Shown in pieces: positions 1 through 7,600 of a DNA stretch of 64,000 bases (position 1 is the stretch's first letter; each line of letters starts with the position of its first letter). This stretch comes from CAWHHZ01 sp963829355. GTDB lineage: Bacteria > Acidobacteriota > Thermoanaerobaculia > Gp7-AA8 > JAHWKK01. Position numbers and translations under genes: made by a program. The DNA lies in the NCBI GenBank assembly GCA_963829355.1, contig CAWHHZ010000006.1:186001-250000 (forward strand), in the 5' to 3' direction. The notes beneath the pieces were generated by a model, which saw only the letters and a program-made list of their open reading frames with translations, made no database searches and had not been told where the DNA came from.

Positions 1-164
1 TTTCCCTTGATCGTATGCGCGGCCCGGAAGACGGTGCCCACCGACTCCTCATCCTCCGGAGATCGCTCCAGATGGAGAAGTGCCTCCTCCGCATCCGCGA
101 GTCCCTCCGCCGTCTCGGCCGAGAACGCCTCGAGCAGCGCTGCCATGGAGTCCGCATCGAGCAT
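1..164 (-). CDS. cheA: CheA-type histidine kinase, N-terminal fragment (runs off window)
   Basis: The minus strand from position 164 opens with ATG and stays open to the window edge, about 54 codons. The translated start is an acidic helical segment ending in FRAAHTIKG, the phosphoacceptor motif of an Hpt (P1) domain, with the phosphorylatable His at about residue 50. This is how CheA chemotaxis kinases begin: P1 receives phosphate from the C-terminal kinase domain and passes it to CheY/CheB. It follows cheD with one base between stop and start, so it is translationally coupled as the fourth gene of the operon. Only P1 is visible; another Hpt-containing kinase is possible, but the CheD neighbour favours CheA. 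Confidence 0.8.
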   Translation of the reverse strand, partial: MLDADSMAALLEAFSAETAEGLADAEEALLHLERSPEDEESVGTVFRAAHTIKG

Positions 165-165
165 C

Positions 166-660
166 TCAGAGATCCTTCACCTCGGTGCTGCCATCACCCG
201 TGTTGAAATGAATTTTGCGCCCACGGCACCCACCAGTGAGCTCTTTTTCCAGCGGAATCCCGTGCTGATGCAGGAACGACAACGCAGTTTCAATGTTCCG
301 AGGCCCCAACTGGAAATGATCACGCTGAGCCATGACGGCCCCACCGAAGACACACGCCCGAAGACGCGCCTTTTCCGCACCGAGTCTCAGGATCGAGTCG
401 AGGAGCATCGGAAGGGCGTGGTTCGCATACTTCGGACTCGCATCCATCCCGGTCGGCAACATGAAGTGGTTCATACCGCCGACGCCCTGTCGCGCATCCC
501 ACAGACCCACCGAGACACATGACCCGAGAATCGTTGTGATCCTCACGGCATTGGCGTCCACATGCAGCCTTCCAGGGTAGAGATAGAGAGTCCCCATCCT
601 CGGAAGAGCGCCAGGACGAGGGATGACCGGTGAGCGTCGATCGGACGTCGTCATGGTCAT
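166..660 (-). CDS. cheD: Chemoreceptor glutamine deamidase CheD
   Basis: This 164-residue protein has the CheD signature. Family knowledge: CheD deamidates glutamines on chemoreceptor signalling helices and is modulated by CheC/CheY-P. The catalytic triad can be placed from known CheDs: Thr42, Cys48 in ILGSCVSVGLWD and His65 in GGMNHFMLP. The downstream KYANHALPMLL and VFGGA segments are also typical. The start overlaps the end of the upstream GAF gene by 4 bases, and the stop lies 1 base before cheA. The first 25 residues are poorly conserved, so an internal start is possible. Confidence 0.93.
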   Translation of the reverse strand: MTMTTSDRRSPVIPRPGALPRMGTLYLYPGRLHVDANAVRITTILGSCVSVGLWDARQGVGGMNHFMLPTGMDASPKYANHALPMLLDSILRLGAEKARLRACVFGGAVMAQRDHFQLGPRNIETALSFLHQHGIPLEKELTGGCRGRKIHFNTGDGSTEVKDL

Positions 661-1427
661 CTCGCCACTCCGGATTTCGAGCGCTCATAGAGTGTCGCGC
701 AGTGAAGGGCAATTCCGGCCTGGCTGGCGAGCAGATCGAGCAGCTCCCTGTCGAGCGCCTCGATCACCTGATCCTTCTGGGGAAGCAGATTGAAGACTGC
801 GATCACCGCGGTCACCTGCCCCTCCACCTTCAGAGGTATGCACGCCGTCACTTCACTCGACGTTCCGGGGGCGGAAAAGTGCGGCCTTCCGGTCGCCGCA
901 ACATTGCCGATCACACCCTGACCAACGGCGACGGTCTCGTATCCGGACGGCTTCTCCTGAAACCATCCGATCAGGTCGAGTGAGTCGCCACTGATCTCGA
1001 AGATCCCGAAGTCCTCGGATCCGATCAGATTGATGATGATCTCCTTCATCACTTCCAGGATCGTCTGCCGGTCGAGGCTCGCACGGAGCTGATACGCGGC
1101 GACGTACAGATTGGCGAGATTTGCGTTCTGGGACTCGAGCGCGATGAACTGGCCGGAGACCCTCTCGTTCAGTTGCTCGGTCTCACCGAGACGCCGCACC
1201 AGCGACGTGTGTTCCTCGAGATGCGACGAGAGCTCCTCGCGAACGTTCACGAGCTGCTCGAGGAGTCGCAGCTTCTCCTGCTGAAGCCGGTTGCGCTCAC
1301 TCTGCAGTCCGACGACCTGTCGTCGCAGATTCTCGTTGTCGCCCTTGAGCTGCGCGAGCCAGCGATTCGTATCATTCCTGACCTTCTGGACATATGAGCC
1401 GTACTCGCCATTCTTCATCGTGGTCAT
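657..1427 (-). CDS. Coiled-coil plus GAF domain protein
   Basis: The protein has 256 residues. Residues about 15-105 are charged with heptad-like spacing (ELSSHLEEHTSLVRRLGE), predicting a long coiled coil. Residues about 105-245 look like a GAF domain (motifs GQGVIGNVAATGRPHF and CIPLKVEGQVTAVIAVFN). GAF domains bind small ligands or mediate dimer signalling. No signal peptide or membrane segment is seen, so it is cytoplasmic. It sits between a stand-alone receiver and CheD in one tight operon, suggesting a sensory input or scaffold for this chemotaxis-like pathway. The ligand cannot be inferred: no haem- or tetrapyrrole-binding residue pattern is obvious. Confidence 0.8.
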   Translation of the reverse strand: MTTMKNGEYGSYVQKVRNDTNRWLAQLKGDNENLRRQVVGLQSERNRLQQEKLRLLEQLVNVREELSSHLEEHTSLVRRLGETEQLNERVSGQFIALESQNANLANLYVAAYQLRASLDRQTILEVMKEIIINLIGSEDFGIFEISGDSLDLIGWFQEKPSGYETVAVGQGVIGNVAATGRPHFSAPGTSSEVTACIPLKVEGQVTAVIAVFNLLPQKDQVIEALDRELLDLLASQAGIALHCATLYERSKSGVAR

Positions 1428-1430
1428 CGC

Positions 1431-1802
1431 TCAGGCCTCGATCAGATCGCGTACTTTGGTGAGCAGTTCGACGCCATTGATCGGCTTCGTGACGTAGTCG
1501 TTGCAGCCTGAGGAGAAGCCGATTTCGACGTTCTCCTCCTCCCCGCGCGTCGTGACCATGATGATCGGCGTGTTCCGCAGCGCCTCGTTCATCCGAATCC
1601 GGCGGCATGCCTCGAAGCCGTCCATCTCCGGCATGATCACGTCGAGCAGGATCAGGTCCGGCCGCTCCCTCTCCGCAACCGCCACCGCTTCCAGTCCGTT
1701 GCGTGCCGTAACGACATCGAACGCCTCGTTCCGGAGCACCATCTGCTCCATCATGAGGGTCGTCGCCGAGTCATCGGCCAGTAGAATCTTCTTATTGTTC
1801 AC
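1431..1802 (-). CDS. Single-domain response regulator (CheY-like)
   Basis: A stand-alone receiver of about 123 residues. The acidic pair in KILLADDS, the phosphoacceptor Asp54 in LILLDVIMPEMDG, the Thr in MVTTRGE and the Lys in YVTKPI give the complete active site. The longer open frame to 1874 lacks conservation. A GTG at 1802, preceded by GAGAGGAG eight bases upstream, is the better start; the ATG just before it is out of frame and meets a stop after a few codons. First gene of the operon running into the GAF protein, cheD and cheA, so a likely phosphate acceptor for that CheA. Confidence 0.9.
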   Translation of the reverse strand: MNNKKILLADDSATTLMMEQMVLRNEAFDVVTARNGLEAVAVAERERPDLILLDVIMPEMDGFEACRRIRMNEALRNTPIIMVTTRGEEENVEIGFSSGCNDYVTKPINGVELLTKVRDLIEA

Positions 1803-2336
1803 TGTGCATCTCCTCTCAGTTCCGGTCTCGTTTCTCGTCAGTCGAGACAGACCATTACCCAAAGGAAGTGCCACGTGCTTAAAAGAAGGTAAACTATTGT
1901 GGAGTAGATACTTGTACGAACTTATCGGCCAACAGAGGGAGCACGCGCTCGCGGTTTTCCGAGATGATTCCCGAGAACTCGGGAGTGGTATGTGCGAATG
2001 TCCTGGAGCTGATCGGTCGGAGGACGGTGAGCTATGTAAGGGGGTGTGACCTATGAGGAATCCCCCCTCTCCCCTTCGCTATCTGGGGGCGGGGGGATCG
2101 GTGACTACGGCTGAGAGTCACCGGACGAAGGGAAGGATGGTCCGGCTTCTACGATTCGATGCTGTTTGACGGCAGACCTACCTCCGCCGCTGCGAGGAGT
2201 TGATGGGAGGGCGCAGAGGCCAACGGGCCATCCCATCCCCGTCCCCCCCTTTGAGGCGAGCGTGTGGGGAAAGAGATAAGCTCTCGTTCATCGAAACAAA
2301 ATCAGCATCTTGGAACAGGCTGGAAGGAGAACTCCG
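1803..2336. other. Intergenic region with hairpins, no convincing gene
   Basis: No frame here has coding character. It should hold the minus-strand promoter of the receiver/GAF/cheD/cheA operon and the plus-strand promoter of the accessory genes. A perfect 8-bp stem (CGGTGACT pairing AGTCACCG) lies at about 2099-2123, and GATGGGA (2202-2208) can pair with TCCCATC (2231-2237) around a GC-rich loop. Neither is followed by a T-run, so they are not typical intrinsic terminators. I match neither to a known riboswitch. Confidence 0.5.
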
Positions 2337-2750
2337 ATGAAAATGGTCCTCGTTGCCGCACTCACTCTACTGATGGTCGCCCCGACGTTCGCGGCAGACG
2401 AGTAATTCTGGAATTGTGGACTAACGGACAGCCCAACGGGCGCTGGTGGCTTGCGCTCGATGAGCTGGAGCGGTTGACCTTCATTCACGGGTGGCGTGGA
2501 GGTTACGACGCAGGTTTCTACACGGCCCCTAGCGTGGCCGGGGCGAACGAAAGCTGTGATCCCGTGGCCCTGGCTATGGACAAACGGGCTGTGCCCGCAG
2601 CTTTGCCTTCCAACATGATGTTCGGTGAGATCGAGGAGGAACATCTCAAAATGTCTAGAAACTGCGAGAAGTAGTCAACCACTTTCAAAAAGACTTCGGC
2701 AGGTGCGAGAATGATCATCCTTGGCGATATCACGAACAGGATGGTTCGCA
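2337..2750 (+). CDS. Small secreted protein, frame broken twice
   Basis: An ATG at 2337 starts a clean signal peptide (MKMVLVAALTLLMVAPTFA) that stops after AADE at 2405. A second frame continues from about 2405 with NGRWWLALDELERLTFIHGW and ends at 2674. A third frame, open from about 2657, reads REVVNHFQKDFGRCENDHPW and stops at 2752, overlapping the next ATG as ATGA. Joined, these give about 135 residues resembling small secreted bacterial proteins with a W-L-xx-E-K/R-xxF-I-xG-xxDG core and a C-terminal helix. Two single-base shifts (about 2400 and 2657) are needed. Function unknown; the ATGA coupling to the kinase gene argues it belongs to that unit. Confidence 0.5.
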
Positions 2751-3485
2751 ATGAACCTGGAGGGGCAACTCGAGACACGGCATCGCCCGCTAGTCCTTGG
2801 CTGTTCTGATCCGGTCGCCGGGCAGTTTGAAACTTTCGTAGCCAAAAGCACTGCGGCCGATCCATTGCTGATATTCCGTGAGTACGCGGGGCATGAAATC
2901 TCTCACGCTCTCGAAGTACCAATCCCCGAGTTTGCTCTCGTAACCGTCACGCCGCAGTTTTCGGAGCAACTAGGGGCTCAGATTGGAACTAGTATTGATG
3001 CTGGCCAACACTTCGGCTCACTTCTTTTGGCAAGAGCGCCGGTGGCGCCCACATCACCACCCCTAAAGACTCAGGAATCGGCACTTCAGGCGGCGAGGAT
3101 CATGGTGTTCGATTGCGCATTTCAGAATCACGACCGAACCACAGGTAATCCTAATTGCTTGGTTTCAGGGCAAAACTACACAGCGATAGACTTCGAACAG
3201 GCATTCGCGTTCTTGGATGATGACTCTCCCCCGCCTCCATGTGACCCCGCATCGATGCCCGGTATTCGCCACCATCTCTTCCGAAACGCCCTTCGGGGGA
3301 GAACTGATATTGTGGCCCAAGCGGTGCAGGAACTATTGAGCTTGGGCAGCGAGGTTTTCTCCGATCTCGGAGTGATGTTTCCGGAGCGAACTGCTGAGAT
3401 TGAGCAGATATGGCAACATCATCAAGCTATCACGGGCGGCGGTAAGGATTTCTTGAATAGCGTGTTGGAACTGGTGAAAAAATGA
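2751..3485 (+). CDS. HipA-like kinase family protein (HipA_2 type)
   Basis: The protein has 244 residues from the ATG at 2751; a TTG ten codons upstream is the alternative. It resembles the compact HipA-related kinase family: an N-terminal lobe with FREYAGHEISHALEVPIPE, then NHDRTTGNPN, a catalytic-loop-like Asp/Asn motif, then AIDFEQAF, a DFG-like metal site. HipA kinases phosphorylate translation components such as glutamyl-tRNA synthetase, but the substrate of this subfamily is unknown to me. Its stop overlaps the start of the DUF3037 gene (ATGA), a recurrent pairing. Base composition is lower in GC than the neighbours, suggesting acquisition. Confidence 0.75.
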   Translation: MNLEGQLETRHRPLVLGCSDPVAGQFETFVAKSTAADPLLIFREYAGHEISHALEVPIPEFALVTVTPQFSEQLGAQIGTSIDAGQHFGSLLLARAPVAPTSPPLKTQESALQAARIMVFDCAFQNHDRTTGNPNCLVSGQNYTAIDFEQAFAFLDDDSPPPPCDPASMPGIRHHLFRNALRGRTDIVAQAVQELLSLGSEVFSDLGVMFPERTAEIEQIWQHHQAITGGGKDFLNSVLELVKK

Positions 3486-4303
3486 AGACCTATACATACT
3501 CGGTGCTCCGCTATACCCACAGTATCGTCAGCGGTGAACAGCTCAACATTGGAGTACTTTTGTACTCGCCCGAGGAAAGGTTTGCCGAGGCAATCATCGA
3601 GAAGAAGTATGCTCGATTGAGCCGCGCCTTCTCATCGTTCGATCGACAGACTTATGCCCTGATGAGGGAATCTTTTTTTGCTGCACTAGCTATGCGGAAG
3701 AAGGCCCTGCAGAAGGGCGAACTATTTTCGAGAGAAAGGAGCGCTCGCGAGCTTGCGATGTCCCTGTGGCCCGGCGTGCATTCAACCTTCCAAGCATCCG
3801 AGGACAGCTTTGGGATGACCGAGGATTTAACCTCATCGCTCCACCAACTTTACGATCGATTTGTCGCCTCGCAGACCGTCACTGATCTTGAAAGTCGAAG
3901 ACAGCCGGTCGAGGTTTGGCAGGAGTTTCAGAAAAGGCTTCCCCTTGACCTCTCGCGGGAAATTCAGCCGAGAGAATTTTCCTACAAAGAGTTCCATCAG
4001 AAGTTTGACCACACATACCAGAACGGCAGCCTTCACATTCTGGAACCGGTTTCTTTTGAGTATGCCGACAAGGACGGGCTACTCACGGCGGCCACGACTT
4101 GGCGAGGAAAGCTGGATTTTCTCCGGCCCAAGCTCGTCGGAACGCACCTCTACTTCCTTGCTGGTCGTCCCCGGCCCGAGCACGTAGCCGCTGCGTCAAC
4201 CGCCACCGAAATTCTCACCGCAATCGAGCAGCTTTCGGTGAAGGTCGTACCGGAAAAAGAGTTCTCCAGCTTAGCCAACCAGTTACAGCAACTGCCTCAT
4301 TGA
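3482..4303 (+). CDS. DUF3037 family protein
   Basis: A 273-residue soluble protein starting YTYSVLRYTHSIVSGEQLNIGVLL, typical of DUF3037: an N-terminal beta-rich segment with the conserved ExxNIGVLL stretch, then a helical remainder. Biochemical function is unknown. It is coupled by a 4-base overlap to the HipA-like kinase gene, so the two are probably made in fixed ratio and may form a kinase/partner pair analogous to HipAB, although no DNA-binding domain is visible here. The gene ends 72 bases from the 3' end of a convergent tRNA gene. Confidence 0.8.
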   Translation: MKTYTYSVLRYTHSIVSGEQLNIGVLLYSPEERFAEAIIEKKYARLSRAFSSFDRQTYALMRESFFAALAMRKKALQKGELFSRERSARELAMSLWPGVHSTFQASEDSFGMTEDLTSSLHQLYDRFVASQTVTDLESRRQPVEVWQEFQKRLPLDLSREIQPREFSYKEFHQKFDHTYQNGSLHILEPVSFEYADKDGLLTAATTWRGKLDFLRPKLVGTHLYFLAGRPRPEHVAAASTATEILTAIEQLSVKVVPEKEFSSLANQLQQLPH

Positions 4304-4331
4304 ACAGTGTCCGCCGCTGTGTCCGAGCACG

Positions 4332-4357
4332 AAAAAGCCCGCTCTCTCGAACGGGCT
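4332..4357 (-). terminator. Intrinsic terminator after tRNA-Ala
   Basis: On the minus strand AGCCCG (4357-4352) pairs with CGGGCT (4341-4336) around a 10-base loop and is followed by a run of five T (4336-4332). It lies 19 bases beyond the tRNA 3' end. Confidence 0.8.
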
Positions 4358-4375
4358 AAGTGTTTGATAGAAGGT

Positions 4376-4451
4376 TGGTGGAGCCGATCGGGATCGAACC
4401 GACGACCTCCTGAATGCCATTCAGGCGCTCTCCCAATTGAGCTACGGCCCC
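4376..4451 (-). tRNA. tRNA-Ala (anticodon GGC)
   Basis: The minus strand folds as a complete 76-base cloverleaf: acceptor GGGGCCG paired with CGGCTCC (one G-T), discriminator A, and an encoded CCA. The anticodon arm is CCTGA-ATGGCAT-TCAGG, giving anticodon GGC for alanine GCC codons. The T arm carries GGTTCGATCCC. Confidence 0.95.
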
Positions 4452-4498
4452 ACATATCGGATCATCGAGGGACGTGAATGGTTTCACGCTGATCCGTT

Positions 4499-4518
4499 AC
4501 GGGTCAAGAGTGACCCGT
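4499..4518. other. Perfect palindrome upstream of tonB
   Basis: ACGGGTCA and TGACCCGT form an exact 8-bp stem around an AGAG loop, between the divergently transcribed tRNA-Ala and tonB. There is no T-run, so it is more like an operator or mRNA hairpin than a terminator. No protein is assigned to it. Confidence 0.4.
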
Positions 4519-4632
4519 TGCAGGACGATTGAACCCGCGACGAAGCGGTGAAATTTCGCGTCGGCACCGTCACGACCCCTCGCATCTCCGGGATTTTCTG
4601 CCACCATCGTTCGTTGTATTCGGCGCGGAAGA

Positions 4633-5406
4633 ATGTTCAGCGACTCACTCATCGAATCGGCCGGTCAGAAGCGGTCCACGCGAACGCTCGCGACGACGCT
4701 TGCATCGCTGGCGATCCACATCGCAATCGTCTTCGCGGCAGTCGCCGCCGGTTACTGGGTTCACGAGAATCCGGAGATCACCGAGCCGATCCAGGCATAC
4801 ATCATCGGCACCGCCCCCGCTCCTCCGCCGCCGCCTCCCCCACCTCCCGGCGGCGCAGATGCGGTCGAGCCGGAGCCTGAGCCTGAAGTTGAAGAGCCGG
4901 ACCCTGTCGACCCGCAGGACACCTTCGTCACCCCTCAGGAGATCCCCGAGGATCTTCCGGAAATCACGCCGAAGAACACCAGATCGGAGCCTGGCGGCGT
5001 GCCCGGTGGCGTCGAAGGAGGCGTGATCGGCGGCGTGGTGGGGGGCGTCGTCGGCGGAGTCATCGGAGGCGAACTGGGTGGTCAACTCGGCGGGGTCCTC
5101 GGAGGGACCGGTACGGGACCGTACACTCCGGGAGGAAACGTGACCCCTCCGACGGCCGTCTACAAGCCGGAGCCGGGCTACACAGAGGAAGCACGCAAAG
5201 CGAGAACTCAGGGAATCGTCATCCTGGAGATGATCGTCGACGAAAAGGGGGACGTGCAGAACGTCAAGATTCTGAAACCTCTTCCTCACGGTCTTTCCGA
5301 GGAGGCAGTCAAGGCGGTTAAACTCTGGAAGTACAAGCCCGGGATGCTGGAAGGAAAGCCAGTGCCGGTGATCTTCAACGTCAGCGTGAGTTTCAGGTTG
5401 CAGTAG
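4633..5406 (+). CDS. tonB: TonB-family energy transducer
   Basis: A 257-residue TonB-type protein. Order: cytoplasmic N-terminus, one membrane helix at about residues 20-42, a Pro run and Glu/Pro-rich spacer (about 60-115), an unusual glycine-rich block of GGVxGG units (about 120-155), and a C-terminal TonB domain (about 170-257) with YTEEARKARTQGIVILEMIV and AVKAVKLWKYKPG. TonB carries proton-motive energy from ExbB/ExbD to outer-membrane receptors. It is first of a tonB-exbB-exbD-exbD run. The glycine block may form a flexible periplasmic spacer in place of a longer Pro/Lys region. The cognate receptors are not in the window. Confidence 0.92.
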   Translation: MFSDSLIESAGQKRSTRTLATTLASLAIHIAIVFAAVAAGYWVHENPEITEPIQAYIIGTAPAPPPPPPPPPGGADAVEPEPEPEVEEPDPVDPQDTFVTPQEIPEDLPEITPKNTRSEPGGVPGGVEGGVIGGVVGGVVGGVIGGELGGQLGGVLGGTGTGPYTPGGNVTPPTAVYKPEPGYTEEARKARTQGIVILEMIVDEKGDVQNVKILKPLPHGLSEEAVKAVKLWKYKPGMLEGKPVPVIFNVSVSFRLQ

Positions 5407-5475
5407 TCGTTGGTCGTCGGTCTTCAGTCATTAGTCTCTGATCATAGAACTCTTTCACTTTTCACGTTGAACGTT
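5404..5475. repeat. Degenerate short-unit repeat between tonB and exbB
   Basis: The spacer begins GTCGTTGGTCGTCGGTC and continues TCAGTCATTAGTCTCTGATC, with 7-base periodicity like the arms at 19923-20000. No clear opposing arm is seen, so it looks like a decayed or single-armed copy. Confidence 0.4.
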
Positions 5476-5491
5476 CCGCGAAAGGATCAAA

Positions 5492-6217
5492 ATGCAGGAA
5501 ACATTCACTCTGGTCGGCATGTGGGAGACGATGGGATGGGTGGCCAGAGGCGTCGTCATCGTGCTCGCCATCATGTCCATCTACTCGCTCGGTCTCGCAA
5601 TCGAACGGGCTCTCCGCTTCCGCAAGGCGCGCAAGGAATCGGTCTCCGCGGCTGGCAGGATCAGCGAGCTTCTCGACGAGGGACGTCTCGAGGACGCCGA
5701 CGATCTCACGCGGCGGACCGACTACCGGAACAGCCATATCTCTCGCGTCCTCGGAGCGGGAATCAGGCGATTCCGCCAGGCTGAACGAACCGGGACCGCC
5801 GACGAGCTCGATCGGGTCGCTGCAGCCAGCCGTGCAATCGAACGTGAGAAAGAGATGACGGTTGCCGACATGAGAAAGGGCCTCGGAAATCTCGCGACCA
5901 TCTCGACTACCGCGCCCTTCATCGGTCTCTTCGGAACTGTCGTCGGCATCATCAACGCGTTCCAGGGAATGGCAGCCTCGGGTTCAGGCGGTCTGGGCGC
6001 CGTCTCGGCTGGTATCTCCGAGGCGCTGGTCGCCACGGCCTTCGGTCTGTTCGTGGCCATCCCCGCGGTATGGCTCTACAACTACTTTCTCGGAAAAATC
6101 GATCGCTTTCAGGTCGAGATCAACAATGCCTCTTCCGAGCTGCTGGACTACCTGATTCAGCGAGAGGCATCGTCCGGGAGAAAGACTGTGACCGCGGCCT
6201 CGAGCGCGGTGAGCTGA
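5492..6217 (+). CDS. exbB: ExbB/TolQ-family proton channel subunit
   Basis: A 241-residue MotA/TolQ/ExbB-family membrane protein. A first membrane helix lies near residues 18-40. Two further helices (about 125-150 and 165-190) carry ATISTTAPFIGLFGTVVGI and the GISEALVATAFGLFVAIPA segment that lines the channel. With ExbD it makes the inner-membrane motor that energises TonB. AAAGGATC before the ATG serves as ribosome site. It follows tonB after a short repeat-bearing spacer and is followed at 5 bases by the first exbD. Confidence 0.93.
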   Translation: MQETFTLVGMWETMGWVARGVVIVLAIMSIYSLGLAIERALRFRKARKESVSAAGRISELLDEGRLEDADDLTRRTDYRNSHISRVLGAGIRRFRQAERTGTADELDRVAAASRAIEREKEMTVADMRKGLGNLATISTTAPFIGLFGTVVGIINAFQGMAASGSGGLGAVSAGISEALVATAFGLFVAIPAVWLYNYFLGKIDRFQVEINNASSELLDYLIQREASSGRKTVTAASSAVS

Positions 6218-6222
6218 AACGA

Positions 6223-6654
6223 ATGGCATTCCAGTCGAGCGGGTCCGGCGTCAAGGGCGAGATCAACGTCACACCACTGGTGGACGTCTGTCTCGTTCTT
6301 CTCATCATCTTCATGGTGGTCACGCCGATGCTCCAGCAGGGTATCGACGTCAAGCTCCCTTTCGGCCCACACGCCGAGAAGAAGCCAGGGGAAGAGGACG
6401 ACCTCATGATCTCGGTCAAGGAAGACGGTACCGTGTTCATCGGGCAGAGCTGGGTGGCCGACGGAGATCTCCCCGCTTTCCTGGCGGCCGAGCATGATCG
6501 GGATCCCGCCCGCACCGTGATGTTCAAGGCTGATTCGCGACTCCAGTTCAAAAGGATCCGGGAAGTGATGAAAGCGGCGAACGAGGCGGGCTTTTCCAGG
6601 ATTGCGGTCCTGACCGAGAATCAGGCCGGCGCCGCAGCCGTGGCAGCACAATGA
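6223..6654 (+). CDS. exbD: ExbD/TolR-family protein (first copy)
   Basis: A 143-residue ExbD-type protein started at the ATG at 6223, which places EINVTPLVDVCLVLLIIFMV at residues about 13-32. The Asp in LVDV is the proton-carrying residue of the family. One membrane helix is followed by a periplasmic domain. The upstream open frame overlapping exbB is a shadow. The next gene is a second ExbD only 17 bases away; the periplasmic halves of the two differ, suggesting a heteromeric stator or separate TonB partners. Confidence 0.9.
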   Translation: MAFQSSGSGVKGEINVTPLVDVCLVLLIIFMVVTPMLQQGIDVKLPFGPHAEKKPGEEDDLMISVKEDGTVFIGQSWVADGDLPAFLAAEHDRDPARTVMFKADSRLQFKRIREVMKAANEAGFSRIAVLTENQAGAAAVAAQ

Positions 6655-6670
6655 GAAGAGAGAACGACAT

Positions 6671-7135
6671 ATGGCAATGAGCTCGGCCTCCGGCAGCAGA
6701 CCTCATGGAGAGATCAACGTCACACCACTGGTCGACGTGGTCCTCGTTCTGCTGATCATCTTCATGGTCGTCACGCCGGTCCTTCAGATGGGTATCGATG
6801 TCGAGATTCCGCCCAAGGTTCAGGTCGAGGCGCCGCCGAGCGAGGTCCAGCAGGAGCAACTCGTCATCAGCGTCCATTCCGATGGCCTCTATCTCAATCG
6901 CGACCGGATGAAGGACCTCGATGCCTTCCGGAATACGCTCGCCTCGATTCTCTCATCCAGAGAGCCGGACAAGCGGGTGGTGTTTCTAAACTCTGAAGAT
7001 GACGTGACGTTTCAGCAGACCGTCGCGGCTCTCGATGTGGCGCAGCAGGCGGGCGCAGTGAAGATCGGGCTTCTGACCGATCCTCCCCGGAGCCTGGATG
7101 CCAGTGCTCCGTCAGCGACCCCGGCACCCCGGTAA
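6671..7135 (+). CDS. exbD: ExbD/TolR-family protein (second copy)
   Basis: A 154-residue ExbD paralogue with the hallmark EINVTPLVDVVLVLLIIFMV at residues about 14-33, including the channel Asp, then a periplasmic domain and an Ala/Pro-rich tail. Its charged post-helix region (PPKVQVEAPPSEVQQEQ) differs from the first copy, so this is not a recent duplicate. Tandem ExbD genes after one ExbB are a recurrent layout in several phyla. It is the last gene of the tonB unit; the next feature is tRNA-Sec. Confidence 0.9.
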   Translation: MAMSSASGSRPHGEINVTPLVDVVLVLLIIFMVVTPVLQMGIDVEIPPKVQVEAPPSEVQQEQLVISVHSDGLYLNRDRMKDLDAFRNTLASILSSREPDKRVVFLNSEDDVTFQQTVAALDVAQQAGAVKIGLLTDPPRSLDASAPSATPAPR

Positions 7136-7283
7136 TTCAGCAGCAACGACGGTCCGGGTGGAGTTCCTTGGAAGGATCGAGCGTCGGCTCGTATCCGAAT
7201 AACTGCAGGCAAGAGAGAAGCCCGATAGAGCGGACCTGAGGCAGAAGAGCAGATCTGGAAAAGCGCTCTCCATCCACATCGGT

Positions 7284-7289
7284 TACACT
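7284..7289 (+). promoter_or_regulatory. Putative -10 box of tRNA-Sec
   Basis: TACACT lies 12 bases upstream of the mature tRNA 5' end. The same TACACT/TATAAT-type hexamer is found close to several start codons in the window. No good -35 box is seen. Confidence 0.4.
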
Positions 7290-7301
7290 ACGCGCCCGTG
7301 A

Positions 7302-7399
7302 GGAGGCGAAAGGGATCTGGTGGTCCCCGCGGTCTTCAAAACCGTAGCGCCGGCGCGGAAGCGTCGGTGGGTTGGTTCGATTCCGACACGCCTCCGCCA
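7302..7399 (+). tRNA. selC: Selenocysteine tRNA (anticodon TCA)
   Basis: This 98-base gene has the features of tRNA-Sec: GGAGGCG pairs with CGCCTCC, discriminator G and encoded CCA follow, and the anticodon arm CGGT-CTTCAAA-ACCG places TCA as anticodon. A long variable arm (about 22 bases with a GGAA loop) precedes a T arm GTTGG-TTCGATT-CCGAC. It predicts UGA recoding to selenocysteine in this organism; selA, selB and selD are not in the window, and no gene here is an obvious selenoprotein. Confidence 0.93.
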
Positions 7400-7404
7400 T
7401 TTTT

Positions 7405-7600
7405 AATGCTGAATGGCGGGCGAATGCTGAATGAGGAATGCTGAATGCTGAATGGGTTCTCCAGCTTGATGACGTTCCAGTCCATCGTCACAGCATTCGG
7501 TCGCTCGATGTTCGATACTCCCGCCACCCAGATCAGCTCCGCATTCAGTATTCAGCATTCCGCATTCTTTTCAGCATTCAGCATTCAGCATTCAGCATTC
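7405..7600. repeat. Inverted heptad-arm element, GAATGCT/AGCATTC type
   Basis: The left arm (7405-7454) repeats GAATGCT-type units. The right arm (7541-7600) repeats the reverse complement, with four consecutive CAGCATT units. They face each other around an 86-base core that is not palindromic. The element starts 6 bases after tRNA-Sec and runs into the N-terminal coding region of the prepilin peptidase. Confidence 0.85.

Noticed and set aside
1856..1876. Sigma-54-like promoter for the receiver/cheA operon
   Set aside because: TGGCAC with a TTTGG at the right distance is present on the minus strand, but the essential -12 GC is GG. One mismatch in the most conserved position is too much for a call.
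2040..2260. Riboswitch in the long intergenic region
   Set aside because: Hairpins exist, but I could not match conserved cores of c-di-GMP, cobalamin, TPP or other common classes.
4304..4451. tRNA-Ala as attachment site of an integrated island
   Set aside because: The lower-GC genes end near the tRNA 3' side, but I found no duplicate of the tRNA end at the other border and no integrase.
7405..7600. Tandem repeats that could be mistaken for a CRISPR array
   Set aside because: Units are 7-12 bases with no unique spacers of 25-40 bases, arms are inverted relative to each other, and no cas genes are present.
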